From the NCBI RefSeq assembly GCF_022288825.1, contig NZ_JAKOOW010000026.1, forward strand, positions 115,837 through 157,458: a DNA stretch of 41,622 nt, given 5' to 3'. Positions within the stretch are counted from its first letter, which is position 1; each line of letters begins with the position of its first letter. The notes under the pieces are model-generated. The model saw only the letters and a list, made by a program, of their open reading frames with translations. It did no database searches and was not told the origin of the DNA. Shown here in pieces: positions 1 through 8,359 of this stretch. The position numbers and the translations under genes were made by a program. The stretch comes from Kingella pumchi. Lineage in GTDB: Bacteria; Pseudomonadota; Gammaproteobacteria; Burkholderiales; Neisseriaceae.

Positions 1-278
1 AAAGGGGTAATTATTTCCCCATATCCATATCGCCATTCTGTGGCTGTTTTTCTGCCATAAGAACCAATATCCCACTCTGTGCTGCCCAATTCCTTGGCAA
101 CAAATGCCACCACGGAGTTTGCGTCATGAAGTTTGGCTTTCGATATTTTTATTTCTTCTTTATAAAAGATATTTATCCAAGCCTTACGGATACCGCCCAA
201 TAAAAACATTACACCGAAGGCAAGCAGATAAGCCATGATGTTTTCTTTAGTAAACTTTTCTCTCCATCGGTTTTTCAT
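1..278 (-). CDS. Partial hypothetical single-pass membrane protein (runs off left edge)
   Basis: The minus-strand frame is open from an ATG at 278 to the window edge. A second in-frame ATG lies at 236. From 278 the protein begins MKNRWREKFTKENIMAYLLA, giving a short basic N-terminus, then one hydrophobic segment (about residues 15-29, with LLAFGVMFLLGG), then a charged soluble part containing KEEIKISKAKLHDANSVVAF. No stop is met before position 1, so the C-terminus is missing. The region is visibly AT-richer than the rest of the window, which suggests recent acquisition. I do not recognise a family. The start choice is uncertain because neither ATG has a strong Shine-Dalgarno sequence. Confidence 0.5.
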   Translation of the reverse strand, partial: MKNRWREKFTKENIMAYLLAFGVMFLLGGIRKAWINIFYKEEIKISKAKLHDANSVVAFVAKELGSTEWDIGSYGRKTATEWRYGYGEIITP

Positions 279-320
279 GTTTTTCGCTGCTCTCGGAAAA
301 TGGCTAGGACGCGCCGGTAT

Positions 321-360
321 GCAGTTTGCAAAGCGGTTTTTGCCAAAATACCGCCGCAAT
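321..360. repeat. Degenerate copy of the repeat module found in modC
   Basis: This stretch reads TTTGCAAAGCGGTTTTTGCC followed by an A-rich run and ACCGCCGCAA. It resembles the arms of the 163-bp element at 28221-28383, where TTGCGAAGCGGTTTTTTG and a TTTTTGCCAAAAACACCGCCGCAA-like stretch occur. I see only this module here and no terminal GGGGCTGTT ends, so it would be a decayed or partial copy. Confidence 0.35.
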
Positions 361-437
361 ACCGATTGCCGGCACGTCCTAATGATACAGATATTTTTCA
401 GGCTGCCTTATTACAGGCAGCTTGAAAAATATCGCGC

Positions 438-1283
438 TTATACGCCAGCAGCTTTCAGCAGCTCTTCGGCGGTCAAAATACCCAGCGCGTTGCCCGCCAA
501 GGGGCTGTCGCCGGTGAGCAGGCGGCGGTCTTTGTGGACGCTGCCGTCGATGCTGGTTTTACTGTTTTTCACCACTATGCCCAGCTCTTCCAAGCGTTTG
601 GCGAGCAGCCACGGCAGTTTGCCCGGCATATAGCCGATGTCCAGATTCGTGCCTTCGTCCAAAGCGTCGGGGAACACGCACAGCTCGTAGCTTTTAAACG
701 GGAATTCGTTATCTGGACGACCTACGGATGCGGCAGCCAGCACGGCGGGGTCGTGGCACAGGGTGATGATGAATTTGTCGGTCGCGGCTTTCAGGCAGCT
801 TGTTGAACGCGCCGTGGCCGCCGGGAATCAGCACGGCGATATAGGGCGAATCGGGCGCGGTTACTTCGTCCAAAATGTCGGCAAGGCGCGCGGGTTTGTC
901 GAGCTTGGGCAGGTATTCGGCGTAGATTTCGGCGATGGCTGCATCTTCGTTCGGCATCGCCCACATTTCAAATTTGGCGTGGTTGCCCGACAGGGTGGCG
1001 ACGTCGATTGCAAAGCCTGCTTTGTGGATGTGCAGCATCGGCAGCAGGGTTTCTACGGGGTGGTTGCCGGTGGAGAAGAATTTGCCGTTTTGCATTTGCA
1101 GATAGCGCTCGTCGGTGGCGACCATCAGCACTTTGAATTTGCCGCCGGTGTAGGGCTGGGCGAATTGGGTGCCGGCAAAGTTGGTTTTGGGCGCGGTGTA
1201 TTGGCTTAGAGATGGTAGTTGGATGGGAAAAAGGCGTTGTGCTCGGCGCGGTCGGCGACGGGTTGTTTGGATAATTCGGTCAT
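438..1283 (-). pseudogene. hchA: Broken hchA (Hsp31, DJ-1/PfpI family glyoxalase III / deglycase)
   Basis: Two minus-strand frames together give most of an Hsp31/HchA chaperone-deglycase. The natural start is ATG at 1283 behind AGGAGT (1291-1296), encoding MTELSKQPVADRAEHNAFFP. A CTCT duplication at 1208-1211 then adds two bases and creates a TAA. The next frame holds SQYTAP, DERYLQMQNGKFFSTGNHP and PGGHGAFNKLPES. Near 781-792 the frame changes again: compared with E. coli HchA about 12 codons are missing between LPES and the strand leading to the nucleophile Cys (ITLCHDPA). The last frame carries the C-terminus (GYMPGKLPW, HKDRRLLTGDSPLAGNALG) to the TAA at 438. With two frame breaks and a deletion before the catalytic Cys, it is almost certainly inactive. 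Family assignment is strong. Confidence 0.9.
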
Positions 1284-1406
1284 GGGAAAAACTCCTGATG
1301 GTGTGTTGAAAGTGTGCAGGCAGCACGTTTGTGCCGCGCCACCGCCTGCGGGATGTGGGGCAGGGCGGCCGTTTTTAAAAAAAGCATCCGTATTCTTTAC
1401 AAAAGT

Positions 1407-1423
1407 TTTCAGGCTGCCTGAAA
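1407..1423. repeat. Palindromic double uptake sequence
   Basis: TTTCAGGCTGCCTGAAA reads as AGGCTGCCTGAA (Simonsiella-type DUS) on one strand and AGGCAGCCTGAA (Kingella-type DUS) on the other. It lies between the hchA remnant and the Mth938-like gene. The same 17-mer, in either orientation, recurs at 4510-4526, 8295-8311, 15686-15702, 20186-20202 and 26268-26284. Confidence 0.85.
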
Positions 1424-1467
1424 GGGGAAAGGCGACACTTTGGCTGTTTTAACAGCAGCAAACGGCG

Positions 1468-1845
1468 CTACCACAACCACGCCCATACGCGGCGGCCTTC
1501 GGCGGTAAGCAGCATAAAGGTACGGCAGGCGGCGGCGGTGCTCATGCACTCCAGTCCGACGCCGCGGGCGGCAAGGGCAGCGGCGGTGCGCGGCGGCAGA
1601 AACTGCTGCTTGGCACCGGTGCCAACGATAATGACTTCGGCGCCGTCGTCCAAAGCAGCCTGAAAAGACTGTTCGTTCAAATCCTGCGCCTGTTTTTCAG
1701 GCTGCCTGCAGATAAAGGATACGGTTTCGACGCTGCCCTGCGGCCGGCCGGCAATTACGGCGGGCAGGGGGTGGGAGATGCCGTCGATTTCGATGCTGTG
1801 TTCGCCGGCGGCGGTGATGCCGCCCAAGCTTTCTTCGATGTTCAT
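1468..1845 (-). CDS. Mth938-like domain protein (DUF498/NDUFAF3-like)
   Basis: The protein is about 125 residues starting MNIEESLGGITAAGEHSIEI. It matches the small Mth938-like fold family, whose eukaryotic member NDUFAF3 assists complex I assembly; the bacterial function is not established. Visible family features are a beta-rich N-terminus and a central GAEVIIVGTGAKQQFLP motif, followed by GVGLECMSTAAACRTFMLL. An upstream in-frame GTG at 1914 would add 23 residues, but the ATG at 1845 gives the usual family length. An in-frame uptake sequence encodes FQAA near residue 61. It is transcribed divergently from hom, with starts 148 bp apart. Confidence 0.75.
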   Translation of the reverse strand: MNIEESLGGITAAGEHSIEIDGISHPLPAVIAGRPQGSVETVSFICRQPEKQAQDLNEQSFQAALDDGAEVIIVGTGAKQQFLPPRTAAALAARGVGLECMSTAAACRTFMLLTAEGRRVWAWLW

Positions 1846-1992
1846 AAGCGTGCTATGGGGGGAAATTGAAGATGCAAAGATAGGTAAAATCGGGTAGTAT
1901 CGCGCGGCTTTCACAAATCAATGCGCGATCTTTTCCAGGCGTTTGCCGGCGGGAAGTCTAGCACACAAAGATACTTCAATTCAGGAGCAGTT

Positions 1993-3300
1993 ATGCAAGC
2001 AATCAGGATCGGTTTGTTGGGTTTGGGCACGGTGGGCAGCGGTACCGCCGAAGTGCTGCAGAAAAACGCGGCGGAGATCAGCCGCCGTCTCGGCCGCGAA
2101 GTGCGGCTGGCGATGGTGTCTTCGCGCGATGCAGCCAAAGCCCGCAGCGTGTGCCCCGATGCGCAGTATATGGCCGATCCGTTTGAACTGGTGCGCCATC
2201 CGGATGTGGATATTGTGGTCGAACTGTTCGGCGGCACCCAGATTGCCAAGGATTTAGTGCTCGAAGCGGTGGAAAACGGCAAGCATGTGGTTACCGCCAA
2301 CAAAAAACTGCTCGCCGAATACGGCAACGAAATCTTTGCGCTGGCCGGCCGCAAAAACGTGATGGTGCAGTTTGAAGCGGCGGTGGCCGGCGGCATCCCG
2401 ATTATCAAAGCGCTGCGCGAAGGGATGTCGGCCAACCGCATCAAGTCGATTATGGGCATCATCAACGGCACCAGCAATTTCATTCTCAGCGAGATGCGCG
2501 AGAAAGGCAGCCCGTTTGCCCAAGTGCTCAAACAGGCGCAGGAATTGGGCTATGCCGAAGCCGATCCCACTTTCGATATCGAAGGCCACGATGCCGGCCA
2601 CAAAATCACCATTATGTCGGCGCTGGCTTTCGGCACGCCGGTGAATTTCGGTGCCTGCTATCTGGAAGGCATCAGCAAACTCGATGCCCGCGACATCCGC
2701 TATGCCGAAGAGCTGGGCTACCGCGTCAAACTTTTAGGCATCACCCGCCTGAGCGAAAAAGGCGTGGAATTACGCGTGCATCCGACCCTGTTGCCCGAAT
2801 GCCGCCTGCTGGCCAATGTAAACGGCGTGATGAACGCCGTGCGCGTGAATGCCGATATGGTTGGCGAAACCCTGTATTACGGCGCCGGTGCCGGCGCGCT
2901 GCCCACCGCCAGCGCCGTGGTGGCCGATATTATCGACATCAGCCGCCTGCTCTCGGCCGACAGCGGCCACCGCGTGCCGTATCTCGCTTTCCAGCCCGGC
3001 CGCTTGCAGGAAGTGCATTTCCTGTCGATGGACGAAATCACCAGCAGCTACTATCTGCGCGTTCAGGCTGCCGACAAAGCCGGCGTGCTCGGCAGCATCG
3101 CCAATATTCTGGCCGGCGAAGGCATTTCCATCGAAGCCCTGATTCAAAAAGGCGTGCTCGATAATAACCAGGCCGAAATCGTGATTCTCACCCACAGCAC
3201 CGTTGAGCAAAACATCCGCCGAGCCATCCCACGCATCGAAGCCGAAGCCAGCGTCTCCGCCCCCGTGGTGATGATCCGCATGGAAAGCCTGAATGACTGA
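1993..3300 (+). CDS. hom: Homoserine dehydrogenase
   Basis: The 435-residue product reduces aspartate semialdehyde to homoserine with NAD(P)H, the branch point to threonine and methionine. The N-terminal Rossmann motif is GLLGLGTVGSG (residues 7-17). The catalytic domain contains ANKKLLAEYG, the INGTSNFILS signature and EADPTFDIEGHDAGHK. A C-terminal ACT domain starts near residue 350 (YYLRVQAADKAGVLGSIANI), typical of feedback-sensitive enzymes. The frame is open from 1921, but the ATG at 1993, with GGAG eight bases upstream, gives the normal neisserial start and length. Its last bases overlap the next gene (ATGACTGA), implying translational coupling. Confidence 0.95.
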   Translation: MQAIRIGLLGLGTVGSGTAEVLQKNAAEISRRLGREVRLAMVSSRDAAKARSVCPDAQYMADPFELVRHPDVDIVVELFGGTQIAKDLVLEAVENGKHVVTANKKLLAEYGNEIFALAGRKNVMVQFEAAVAGGIPIIKALREGMSANRIKSIMGIINGTSNFILSEMREKGSPFAQVLKQAQELGYAEADPTFDIEGHDAGHKITIMSALAFGTPVNFGACYLEGISKLDARDIRYAEELGYRVKLLGITRLSEKGVELRVHPTLLPECRLLANVNGVMNAVRVNADMVGETLYYGAGAGALPTASAVVADIIDISRLLSADSGHRVPYLAFQPGRLQEVHFLSMDEITSSYYLRVQAADKAGVLGSIANILAGEGISIEALIQKGVLDNNQAEIVILTHSTVEQNIRRAIPRIEAEASVSAPVVMIRMESLND

Positions 3301-3805
3301 TCTGGACAAACAAACCGCCACAGACGAAGGCAGCCTGAAAAATCCGGTAGCCGAAGCGGCAGAAGACGGCGGACAAAGCAGCCTGAAAAGCGAAACCGCC
3401 GCGCCGCAGCTAGACGAAGCCGCGCTATTGCGGGCGAAAAAGCGCCGCACCGTGATTATCTGGCTGCGGATCACCGCCCTGCTGTTTGCCGGTTTTTTCC
3501 TGCTCAGCCAATGCGGCATGAGCAAAGCCCGCGCGCAAAACGCCATCTTGGAAAGCTGCATCCAGCACGTTCCCAGCCACCCGAAATGGCAGGCCGATCT
3601 GCAGGCACGCAGCCTGAAAGACGATTCCGGCGCGCTGGCGCAGCAATACTGTGTGTGCATGTGGCGCGAGCCGCTGGACAAGCTCAGCAGCGAGCAGATC
3701 CAGTCTTTCCCCAAACTCAACCCGCAGCAGCAGCTCGATCTGCTCGGCGGCGAAAAAGAGTGGAACCGCCGCGACCAACAATGCCTGGACGGCCTGCACC
3801 CGTAA
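3293..3805 (+). CDS. Hypothetical membrane-anchored protein coupled to hom
   Basis: The 170-residue protein overlaps the end of hom by 8 bp. It has an acidic, low-complexity N-terminus (about residues 1-45), a basic AKKRR stop, one transmembrane helix (about 54-72, IIWLRITALLFAGFFLLSQ) and a soluble C-terminal domain with four cysteines (ESCIQHV, YCVCMW, QQC) that could form disulfides if periplasmic. Three uptake sequences lie in frame and are read as SLK (GSLKNP, SSLKSE, RSLKDD), so part of the variable region has been shaped by DUS. I do not recognise a named family. Coupling to hom is probably a matter of genome layout rather than function. Confidence 0.75.
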   Translation: MTDLDKQTATDEGSLKNPVAEAAEDGGQSSLKSETAAPQLDEAALLRAKKRRTVIIWLRITALLFAGFFLLSQCGMSKARAQNAILESCIQHVPSHPKWQADLQARSLKDDSGALAQQYCVCMWREPLDKLSSEQIQSFPKLNPQQQLDLLGGEKEWNRRDQQCLDGLHP

Positions 3806-3823
3806 ATCCGGCCGTCTTTCCCT

Positions 3824-3840
3824 TTCAGGCAGCCTGAAAA
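3824..3840. repeat. Palindromic uptake sequence between the hom operon and dcd
   Basis: TTTCAGGCAGCCTGAAA lies 19 bp after the stop of the membrane-protein gene, followed by a second DUS in the opposite direction (TTTTCAGGCTGCC near 3855). The pair can form a hairpin, but no clear T-run follows, so termination is uncertain. Confidence 0.7.
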
Positions 3841-3887
3841 AGCCGTTTTGCCGTTTTCAGGCTGCCCCAGTCAAAACAAGGAAAACC

Positions 3888-4454
3888 ATGTCCATCAAAT
3901 CCGACAAATGGATACGCCGCATGAGCGAAGAGTTCGGTATGATTGAACCCTTCGAGCCGAACCAAGTGAAAGAAGCCGACGGCAAAAAAATCATTTCCTA
4001 CGGCACATCCAGCTACGGCTACGACATCCGCTGCGCCAACGAATTCAAAATCTTCACCAATATCAACAGCACCATCGTCGATCCGAAAAATTTCGATCCG
4101 AAAAACTTCGTAACCGTGGAAGACGACTGCTGCATCATCCCGCCCAACTCGTTTGCCCTGGCGCGCACGGTGGAATATTTCCGCATCCCGCGCAACGTGC
4201 TCACCGTGTGCCTGGGCAAATCCACCTACGCCCGCTGCGGGATTATTGTGAACGTCACGCCGTTTGAGCCCGAATGGGAAGGCTACGTTACCCTGGAGTT
4301 TTCCAACACCACGCCGCTGCCCGCCAAAATCTACGCCGGCGAAGGTGTGGCGCAGGTGCTGTTTTTCGAGAGCGACGAAGTCTGCGAAACGTCCTATAAA
4401 GACCGCAACGGCAAATACATGGGGCAAACCGGCGTTACCCTGCCCAAAACCTAA
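3888..4454 (+). CDS. dcd: dCTP deaminase
   Basis: The 188-residue enzyme deaminates dCTP to dUTP, feeding dTMP synthesis. It begins MSIKSDKWIRRMSEEFGMIE and shows the family motifs YGTSSYGYDIRC, PPNSFALARTVEYF, GKSTYARCGIIVNVTPFEPEW and TLEFSNTTPLP, with the catalytic Glu in TLEF, and it ends with GQTGVTLPKT. The open frame extends far upstream, but the ATG at 3888 has an AAGGAAAA ribosome-binding site and gives the standard neisserial length. The following 127 bp hold a palindromic uptake sequence (4510-4526) before recR. Confidence 0.96.
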   Translation: MSIKSDKWIRRMSEEFGMIEPFEPNQVKEADGKKIISYGTSSYGYDIRCANEFKIFTNINSTIVDPKNFDPKNFVTVEDDCCIIPPNSFALARTVEYFRIPRNVLTVCLGKSTYARCGIIVNVTPFEPEWEGYVTLEFSNTTPLPAKIYAGEGVAQVLFFESDEVCETSYKDRNGKYMGQTGVTLPKT

Positions 4455-4581
4455 TGCCGTTTTTGCCCGCCTGCCTGCCCGTCGTTACGACTGCGGCAGG
4501 TTTCTGCCGTTTCAGGCAGCCTGAAAGCGAGTTTACGAGCTTCTGCGAAGCTAAAACCGCCGCCGATAAGCATAAGCACCC

Positions 4582-5190
4582 ATGAAACCCGCCCCCGACG
4601 CCTTTTCCCGCCTGATTAAAGCGCTGTGCATCCTGCCCAATGTCGGCCCCAAAACCGCCCAGCGCATGGCCTACACCCTGCTGCAGCAAAACCGCGCCGG
4701 CGCCCAAGAGCTGGCGCAGGCGCTCGATTGCGCGCTCAAGCAGGTCAATAACTGCACAAGCTGCAATACCTTTTGCGAGGGCGGTTTGTGCCATATCTGC
4801 GCCGATGAAAAACGCGACCCGCGCCGCCTGATGATCGTCCACATGCCCGCCGACGTGGCCGGCATGGAAGCCGCGCGCTGTCACGACGGCCTGTATTTCG
4901 TGCTGATGGGGCAGGTCAGCCCCGCGCAGGATATGGATTTGAAAGCGATTGCGCTGGACAAACTAATCGCCCGCGTCGCCGATTCGCCGGTGGAGGAAAT
5001 CATCATCGCCACGTCCTTTACTGCCGAGGGCGACGCCACCGCCTATGTGCTGGCCGAGTTGTTTAAAGACCAGCCCTACAAAGTCAGCCGTCTTGCCCGC
5101 GGCATGCCGCTGGGCAGCGAGCTTGAATACGTTGATGCCGGCACGCTGGCGCAGGCGGTGTACCGCCGCAGCCTAATTCAGGACAACTGA
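4582..5190 (+). CDS. recR: Recombination mediator protein RecR
   Basis: The 202-residue protein acts with RecF/RecO to load RecA at gapped DNA, and so also matters for transformation in a DUS-bearing organism. Visible features are the N-terminal helix-hairpin-helix (LPNVGPKTAQRMAYTLL, residues 12-28), the four-cysteine zinc finger (NCTSCNTFCEGGLCHIC, residues 52-68), a Toprim domain starting at LMIVHMPADVAGME, and the C-terminal RLARGMPLGSELEYVD segment. The length is normal. The ribosome-binding site upstream of 4582 is weak. It ends at 5190 and is convergent with the histidine-rich gene. Confidence 0.97.
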   Translation: MKPAPDAFSRLIKALCILPNVGPKTAQRMAYTLLQQNRAGAQELAQALDCALKQVNNCTSCNTFCEGGLCHICADEKRDPRRLMIVHMPADVAGMEAARCHDGLYFVLMGQVSPAQDMDLKAIALDKLIARVADSPVEEIIIATSFTAEGDATAYVLAELFKDQPYKVSRLARGMPLGSELEYVDAGTLAQAVYRRSLIQDN

Positions 5191-5265
5191 CGCCAATATT
5201 TTTCAGGCTGCCTGCAGAGAATAGGCAGCCTGAAAGGGTAGGGATGGCAATCTGCTGTGAATGCG

Positions 5266-5311
5266 AAAAAGCAGCCTGAAAACCATAGTAGGGGTTTTCA
5301 GGCTGCTTTTT
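5266..5311. terminator. Bidirectional DUS-pair terminator after recR
   Basis: AAAAAGCAGCCTGAAAACC pairs with GGTTTTCAGGCTGCTTTTT across an 8-base loop. Symmetric A and T runs flank the stem, so it can terminate both recR (plus) and the histidine-rich gene (minus). A second inverted DUS pair without a T-run lies at 5201-5235. The rest of 5191-5462 holds only further uptake sequences. Confidence 0.8.
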
Positions 5312-5462
5312 GCTTGGGAAATATAACTGGGCATCCGCCGGCCGGACAGTTCGGCAAACGCTATGGCAGGCAGCCTGAAAACGGCTGCCGTCGGTCAGGC
5401 AGACAGCACAAACGCCGCATCTGCTTGCGTGCAGATGCGGCATTTGTCGGAGAAACAAGCTA

Positions 5463-5798
5463 TCAGCCGACGATTTCTACCGGGCCGTGGTCGTCGCAAT
5501 GGTCGCCGTGCTGGTGGTGCAGGCGGCCGTTGACGATGTAGTCCACATGGTCGCCGTGCGGCACGGCTTCGTGGCCGCAGCCTTCGCCATGGGCGTGGCC
5601 GGCGCAGGTATCGACCGGATGGCAGCCGTCGGGATTGGTGGCGTTTACTTCCAGGCTGTGCTCGTCGTAATGGCCTTCGTGGGCGTGGTGCAGGTGGCCG
5701 TCGTGCAGGTAGTCGATATGGTCGCCGTGTTTGATGGCGGTGTGGCCGCAGCCTGCGCCGTGAACATGGGGATGGTTGGCATGGGTATGGTGGCTCAT
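5463..5798 (-). CDS. Histidine-rich, internally duplicated putative metal-binding protein
   Basis: The 111-residue protein starts MSHHTHANHPHVHGAGCGHT. About a quarter of its residues are histidine. It contains two copies of one unit: GAGCGHTAIKHGDHIDYLHD with a following LHHAHEGHYDEH (about residues 14-47), and GEGCGHEAVPHGDHVDYIVN with LHHQHGDHCDDH (about 73-106). His, Cys and Asp spacing suggests zinc, nickel or copper binding or storage; there is no signal peptide, so it should be cytosolic. ATG at 5798 follows AAGGAAAACACC. A strong sigma-70-like promoter lies just upstream (5833-5861). The frame stays open further upstream only because of a GC-rich shadow. The biochemical role is inferred. 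Confidence 0.85.
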   Translation of the reverse strand: MSHHTHANHPHVHGAGCGHTAIKHGDHIDYLHDGHLHHAHEGHYDEHSLEVNATNPDGCHPVDTCAGHAHGEGCGHEAVPHGDHVDYIVNGRLHHQHGDHCDDHGPVEIVG

Positions 5799-5832
5799 GG
5801 TGTTTTCCTTTTGTCGGTTGCTGGGAGTCGCA

Positions 5833-5861
5833 ATCATAGCGGTTCGAGAGCGAAAGTGCAA
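5833..5861 (-). promoter_or_regulatory. Sigma-70-type promoter of the histidine-rich gene
   Basis: On the minus strand TTGCAC (5856-5861) and TATGAT (5833-5838) are separated by exactly 17 bases. The predicted transcript starts about 27 bases before the ATG. An imperfect inverted repeat (TAGCGCAAACGCTTA) lies upstream near 5903-5917 and could bind a regulator. Confidence 0.65.
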
Positions 5862-5962
5862 GTAATTTGTTGATTTTAAATTATTTTGTTTTGATATAGT
5901 GTAAGCGTTTGCGCTATAGAGTAACGGCGGCGGATGCCTGCCCGCCGCCGTACCGTCCGGCG

Positions 5963-8140
5963 TCAGCCTTTGGCTTCGGACTTGGCGACGCGGCGCCAGT
6001 GGTGCAGCAGCGGTTCGGTGTAGCCGTTGGTTTGCTCGCCGCCTTTGAAAATCAGGTCGCAGGCAGCCTGAAAGGCGGGGGAAAGCTCGAAACGGCCGAC
6101 CATCGGCACATAGGCGGGATCGTGTTGGTTTTGGCTGTCCACCACCGCGGCCATGCGCTCGAGGCTGGCGCGCACTTCGTCGCGGCTGACGATGCCGTGC
6201 AGCAGCCAGTTGGCGATGTGCTGGCTGGAAATGCGCAGGGTGGCGCGGTCTTCCATCAGGCCAATGTTGTGGATGTCCGGCACTTTCGAGCAGCCGATGC
6301 CCTGTTCGACCCAGCGCACCACATAGCCGAGGATGCCCTGGCAGTTGTTGTCCAACTCCTGGCGCTTGTCTTCGGCGCTCCAAGCGGTGTCGGCGGCCAG
6401 CGGAATGGTGAGCAGATCGGCTTTCAGGCTGCCTGCATCGTGGCGGGGCAGCTTTTGCTGTACGTCAAACACATTGGTCTGGTGGTAGTGGATGGCGTGC
6501 AGGGTGGCGGCGGTGGGCGAGGGCACCCAGGCGGTGGTGGCACCGGCTTTGGGGTGGCCGCTTTTTTCCGCCAGCATTTTCGCCATCAAATCGGGCATCG
6601 CCCACATGCCTTTGCCGATTTGCGCTTTGTGCGCCAAACCGCAGGCTAGGCCGGTTTGCACGTTGCTGGCTTCGTAGGCTTTGATCCAAGCGCTGTTTTT
6701 CATATCGTTTTTGCGGATCATCGCGCCGGCATGCATCGAAGTGTGGATTTCGTCGCCGGTGCGGTCGAGAAAACCGGTGTTGATGAACACCACGCGCCGT
6801 TTGGCGGCGGCGATGCAGGCGGCCAGATTGAGCGAGGTGCGGCGCTCTTCGTCCATAATCCCCATTTTCAGAGTGTCGGCCGGCAGGCTGGTGAGTTTTT
6901 CGACGGCGGCAAACAGGCAGTCGGCAAAGGCGACTTCTTCGGCGCCGTGCATTTTCGGTTTGACGATATAAACCGAACCGCTGCGGCTGTTTTTGTTGCT
7001 GTTGCGGGCGAAATCGAAAGGGGCGATCAGTGCGGTCATCACGCAGTCGAGAATGCCTTCGGGGATTTCCTTGCCGTCGGCATCGAGCACCGCCGGCGTG
7101 GTCATCAGGTGGCCGACGTTGCGGATAAACAGCAGCGAGCGGCCGGGCAGGCTGAAACGGCTGCCGTCGGGCGCGGTGTATTCGCGGTCGGGATTCAGGC
7201 GGCGGGTAAAGGTTTTGCCGTTTTTCTCGACTTCTTCGCTGAGCGTGCCGCGCATCAGGCCGAGCCAGTTGCGGTACACCAGCGCTTTGTCTTCGCCGTC
7301 CACCGCGGCCACCGAGTCTTCGCAGTCCATAATCGTTGAGAGCGCGGCTTCGAGCACGATGTCTTTGATGCCGGCCGCATCCTGGCCGCCGATGGGGGAA
7401 GTGGGATCGATCAGAATATCGATGTGCAGGCCGTTGTGCAGAAACAGCAGCGAAGAGGGCGCATCGGCGCTGCCGTTGTAGCCGACAAAATTTTCAGGCT
7501 GCTTGAGCGTGGTTTCGCTGCCGTCGGCCAAACTCACTTTCAGGCTGCCTGAATCCAAATGGTAGCGCACGGCATCGCGGTGGCTGCCGGCCGCAAGCGG
7601 CAGGCTTTCGTCGAGAAAACGGCGGGCAAAGGTGATAACCGCGCGGCCGCGGTCGGGATTGTAAGCGCCGCCGGCTGCCGGCACGCCGGGCTGGTTGATG
7701 GCGTCGGTGCCGTAGAGCGCGTCGTACAGACTGCCCCAGCGCGCATTGGCGGCGTTTAAGGCGTAGCGGGCATTGTTGATCGGCACCACCAGCTGCGGCC
7801 CGGCCTGCTCGGCCAGCTCGCGATCGACATTGGCGGTTTCGATTTTAAAGGGCGCAGGCTCATCGGCCAGATAGCCGATTTCGCGCAGAAAAGCCTGATA
7901 GGCGGCGGCATCGAAATTGGGATGGCTGCGGTGCCAGCCGTCGATGGCAGCCTGAAGACGGTCGCGCTCGGCCAACAGGGCGCGGTTTTGCGGCGTAAAC
8001 TCTGCCAAAAGCGCGGCAAAACCCGGCCAAAAGGCGGCAGAGTCAAGTTTCGGATGCGCGGGCAAGATGTCGTCTTCAATCAGGCGGTAGAGATGCTTGT
8101 CGATCTGCAGACCGGCGGCGGCGATGTATTGGTAAGGCAT
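5963..8140 (-). CDS. glcB: Malate synthase G
   Basis: The 725-residue enzyme condenses glyoxylate with acetyl-CoA to malate. The length and motifs fit isoform G: an N-terminal clasp, VPINNARYALNAANARWGSL, GGQDAAGIKDIVLEAALSTI then MDCEDSVAAVDGEDK (catalytic and Mg-binding acidic residues), VYIVKPKMHGAEEVAF, KMGIMDEERRTSLNL and the C-terminal HNIGLMEDRATLRISSQHIANWL. TTGGAGAA precedes the ATG. Isocitrate lyase is not in the window, so whether this serves the glyoxylate shunt or glycolate use is open. Several in-frame uptake sequences are read as GSLK or FQAA. Confidence 0.97.
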   Translation of the reverse strand: MPYQYIAAAGLQIDKHLYRLIEDDILPAHPKLDSAAFWPGFAALLAEFTPQNRALLAERDRLQAAIDGWHRSHPNFDAAAYQAFLREIGYLADEPAPFKIETANVDRELAEQAGPQLVVPINNARYALNAANARWGSLYDALYGTDAINQPGVPAAGGAYNPDRGRAVITFARRFLDESLPLAAGSHRDAVRYHLDSGSLKVSLADGSETTLKQPENFVGYNGSADAPSSLLFLHNGLHIDILIDPTSPIGGQDAAGIKDIVLEAALSTIMDCEDSVAAVDGEDKALVYRNWLGLMRGTLSEEVEKNGKTFTRRLNPDREYTAPDGSRFSLPGRSLLFIRNVGHLMTTPAVLDADGKEIPEGILDCVMTALIAPFDFARNSNKNSRSGSVYIVKPKMHGAEEVAFADCLFAAVEKLTSLPADTLKMGIMDEERRTSLNLAACIAAAKRRVVFINTGFLDRTGDEIHTSMHAGAMIRKNDMKNSAWIKAYEASNVQTGLACGLAHKAQIGKGMWAMPDLMAKMLAEKSGHPKAGATTAWVPSPTAATLHAIHYHQTNVFDVQQKLPRHDAGSLKADLLTIPLAADTAWSAEDKRQELDNNCQGILGYVVRWVEQGIGCSKVPDIHNIGLMEDRATLRISSQHIANWLLHGIVSRDEVRASLERMAAVVDSQNQHDPAYVPMVGRFELSPAFQAACDLIFKGGEQTNGYTEPLLHHWRRVAKSEAKG

Positions 8141-8308
8141 AGGGGTTTCTCCAAGTTTGTTTTTCTGATGTGCCGATTACAGGCGGTTACAACCTTATCA
8201 TTTGTGTAAATTCTGTTCAAGGGATTTGAAATAGAGTAAGGGAAAAACGGCAAAAGTAGGCCGGCTTCCGGATAGCAGGCAGCGCTATGGAGGGTTTCAG
8301 GCAGCCTG

Positions 8309-8340
8309 AAAAAACACGCGCCGGATTTTCCGGCGCGTGT
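8309..8340 (-). terminator. Intrinsic terminator of pheT
   Basis: A 12-bp perfect GC-rich stem (ACACGCGCCGGA with TCCGGCGCGTGT, loop of 3) is followed on the minus strand by a T-run at 8309-8313. It lies 20 bp after the pheT stop and is one of the few terminators here not built from uptake sequences. A palindromic DUS directly abuts it (8295-8311). Confidence 0.88.
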
Positions 8341-8359
8341 TTGTTTGGAAGATGCGGAT

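Noticed and set aside
3651..3887. N-terminal extension of dCTP deaminase from an upstream in-frame start
   Set aside because: The extension overlaps the preceding gene in another frame and crosses uptake sequences; ATG 3888 has a good ribosome-binding site and the normal length.
5201..5470. Dense short repeats suggesting a CRISPR array
   Set aside because: The repeats are 10-17 bp uptake sequences at irregular spacing and in both orientations; no regular repeat-spacer pattern and no cas genes.
5257..5541. 94-codon plus-strand open frame after recR
   Set aside because: It consists of uptake-sequence repeats and a terminator and overlaps the well-supported histidine-rich gene on the other strand.
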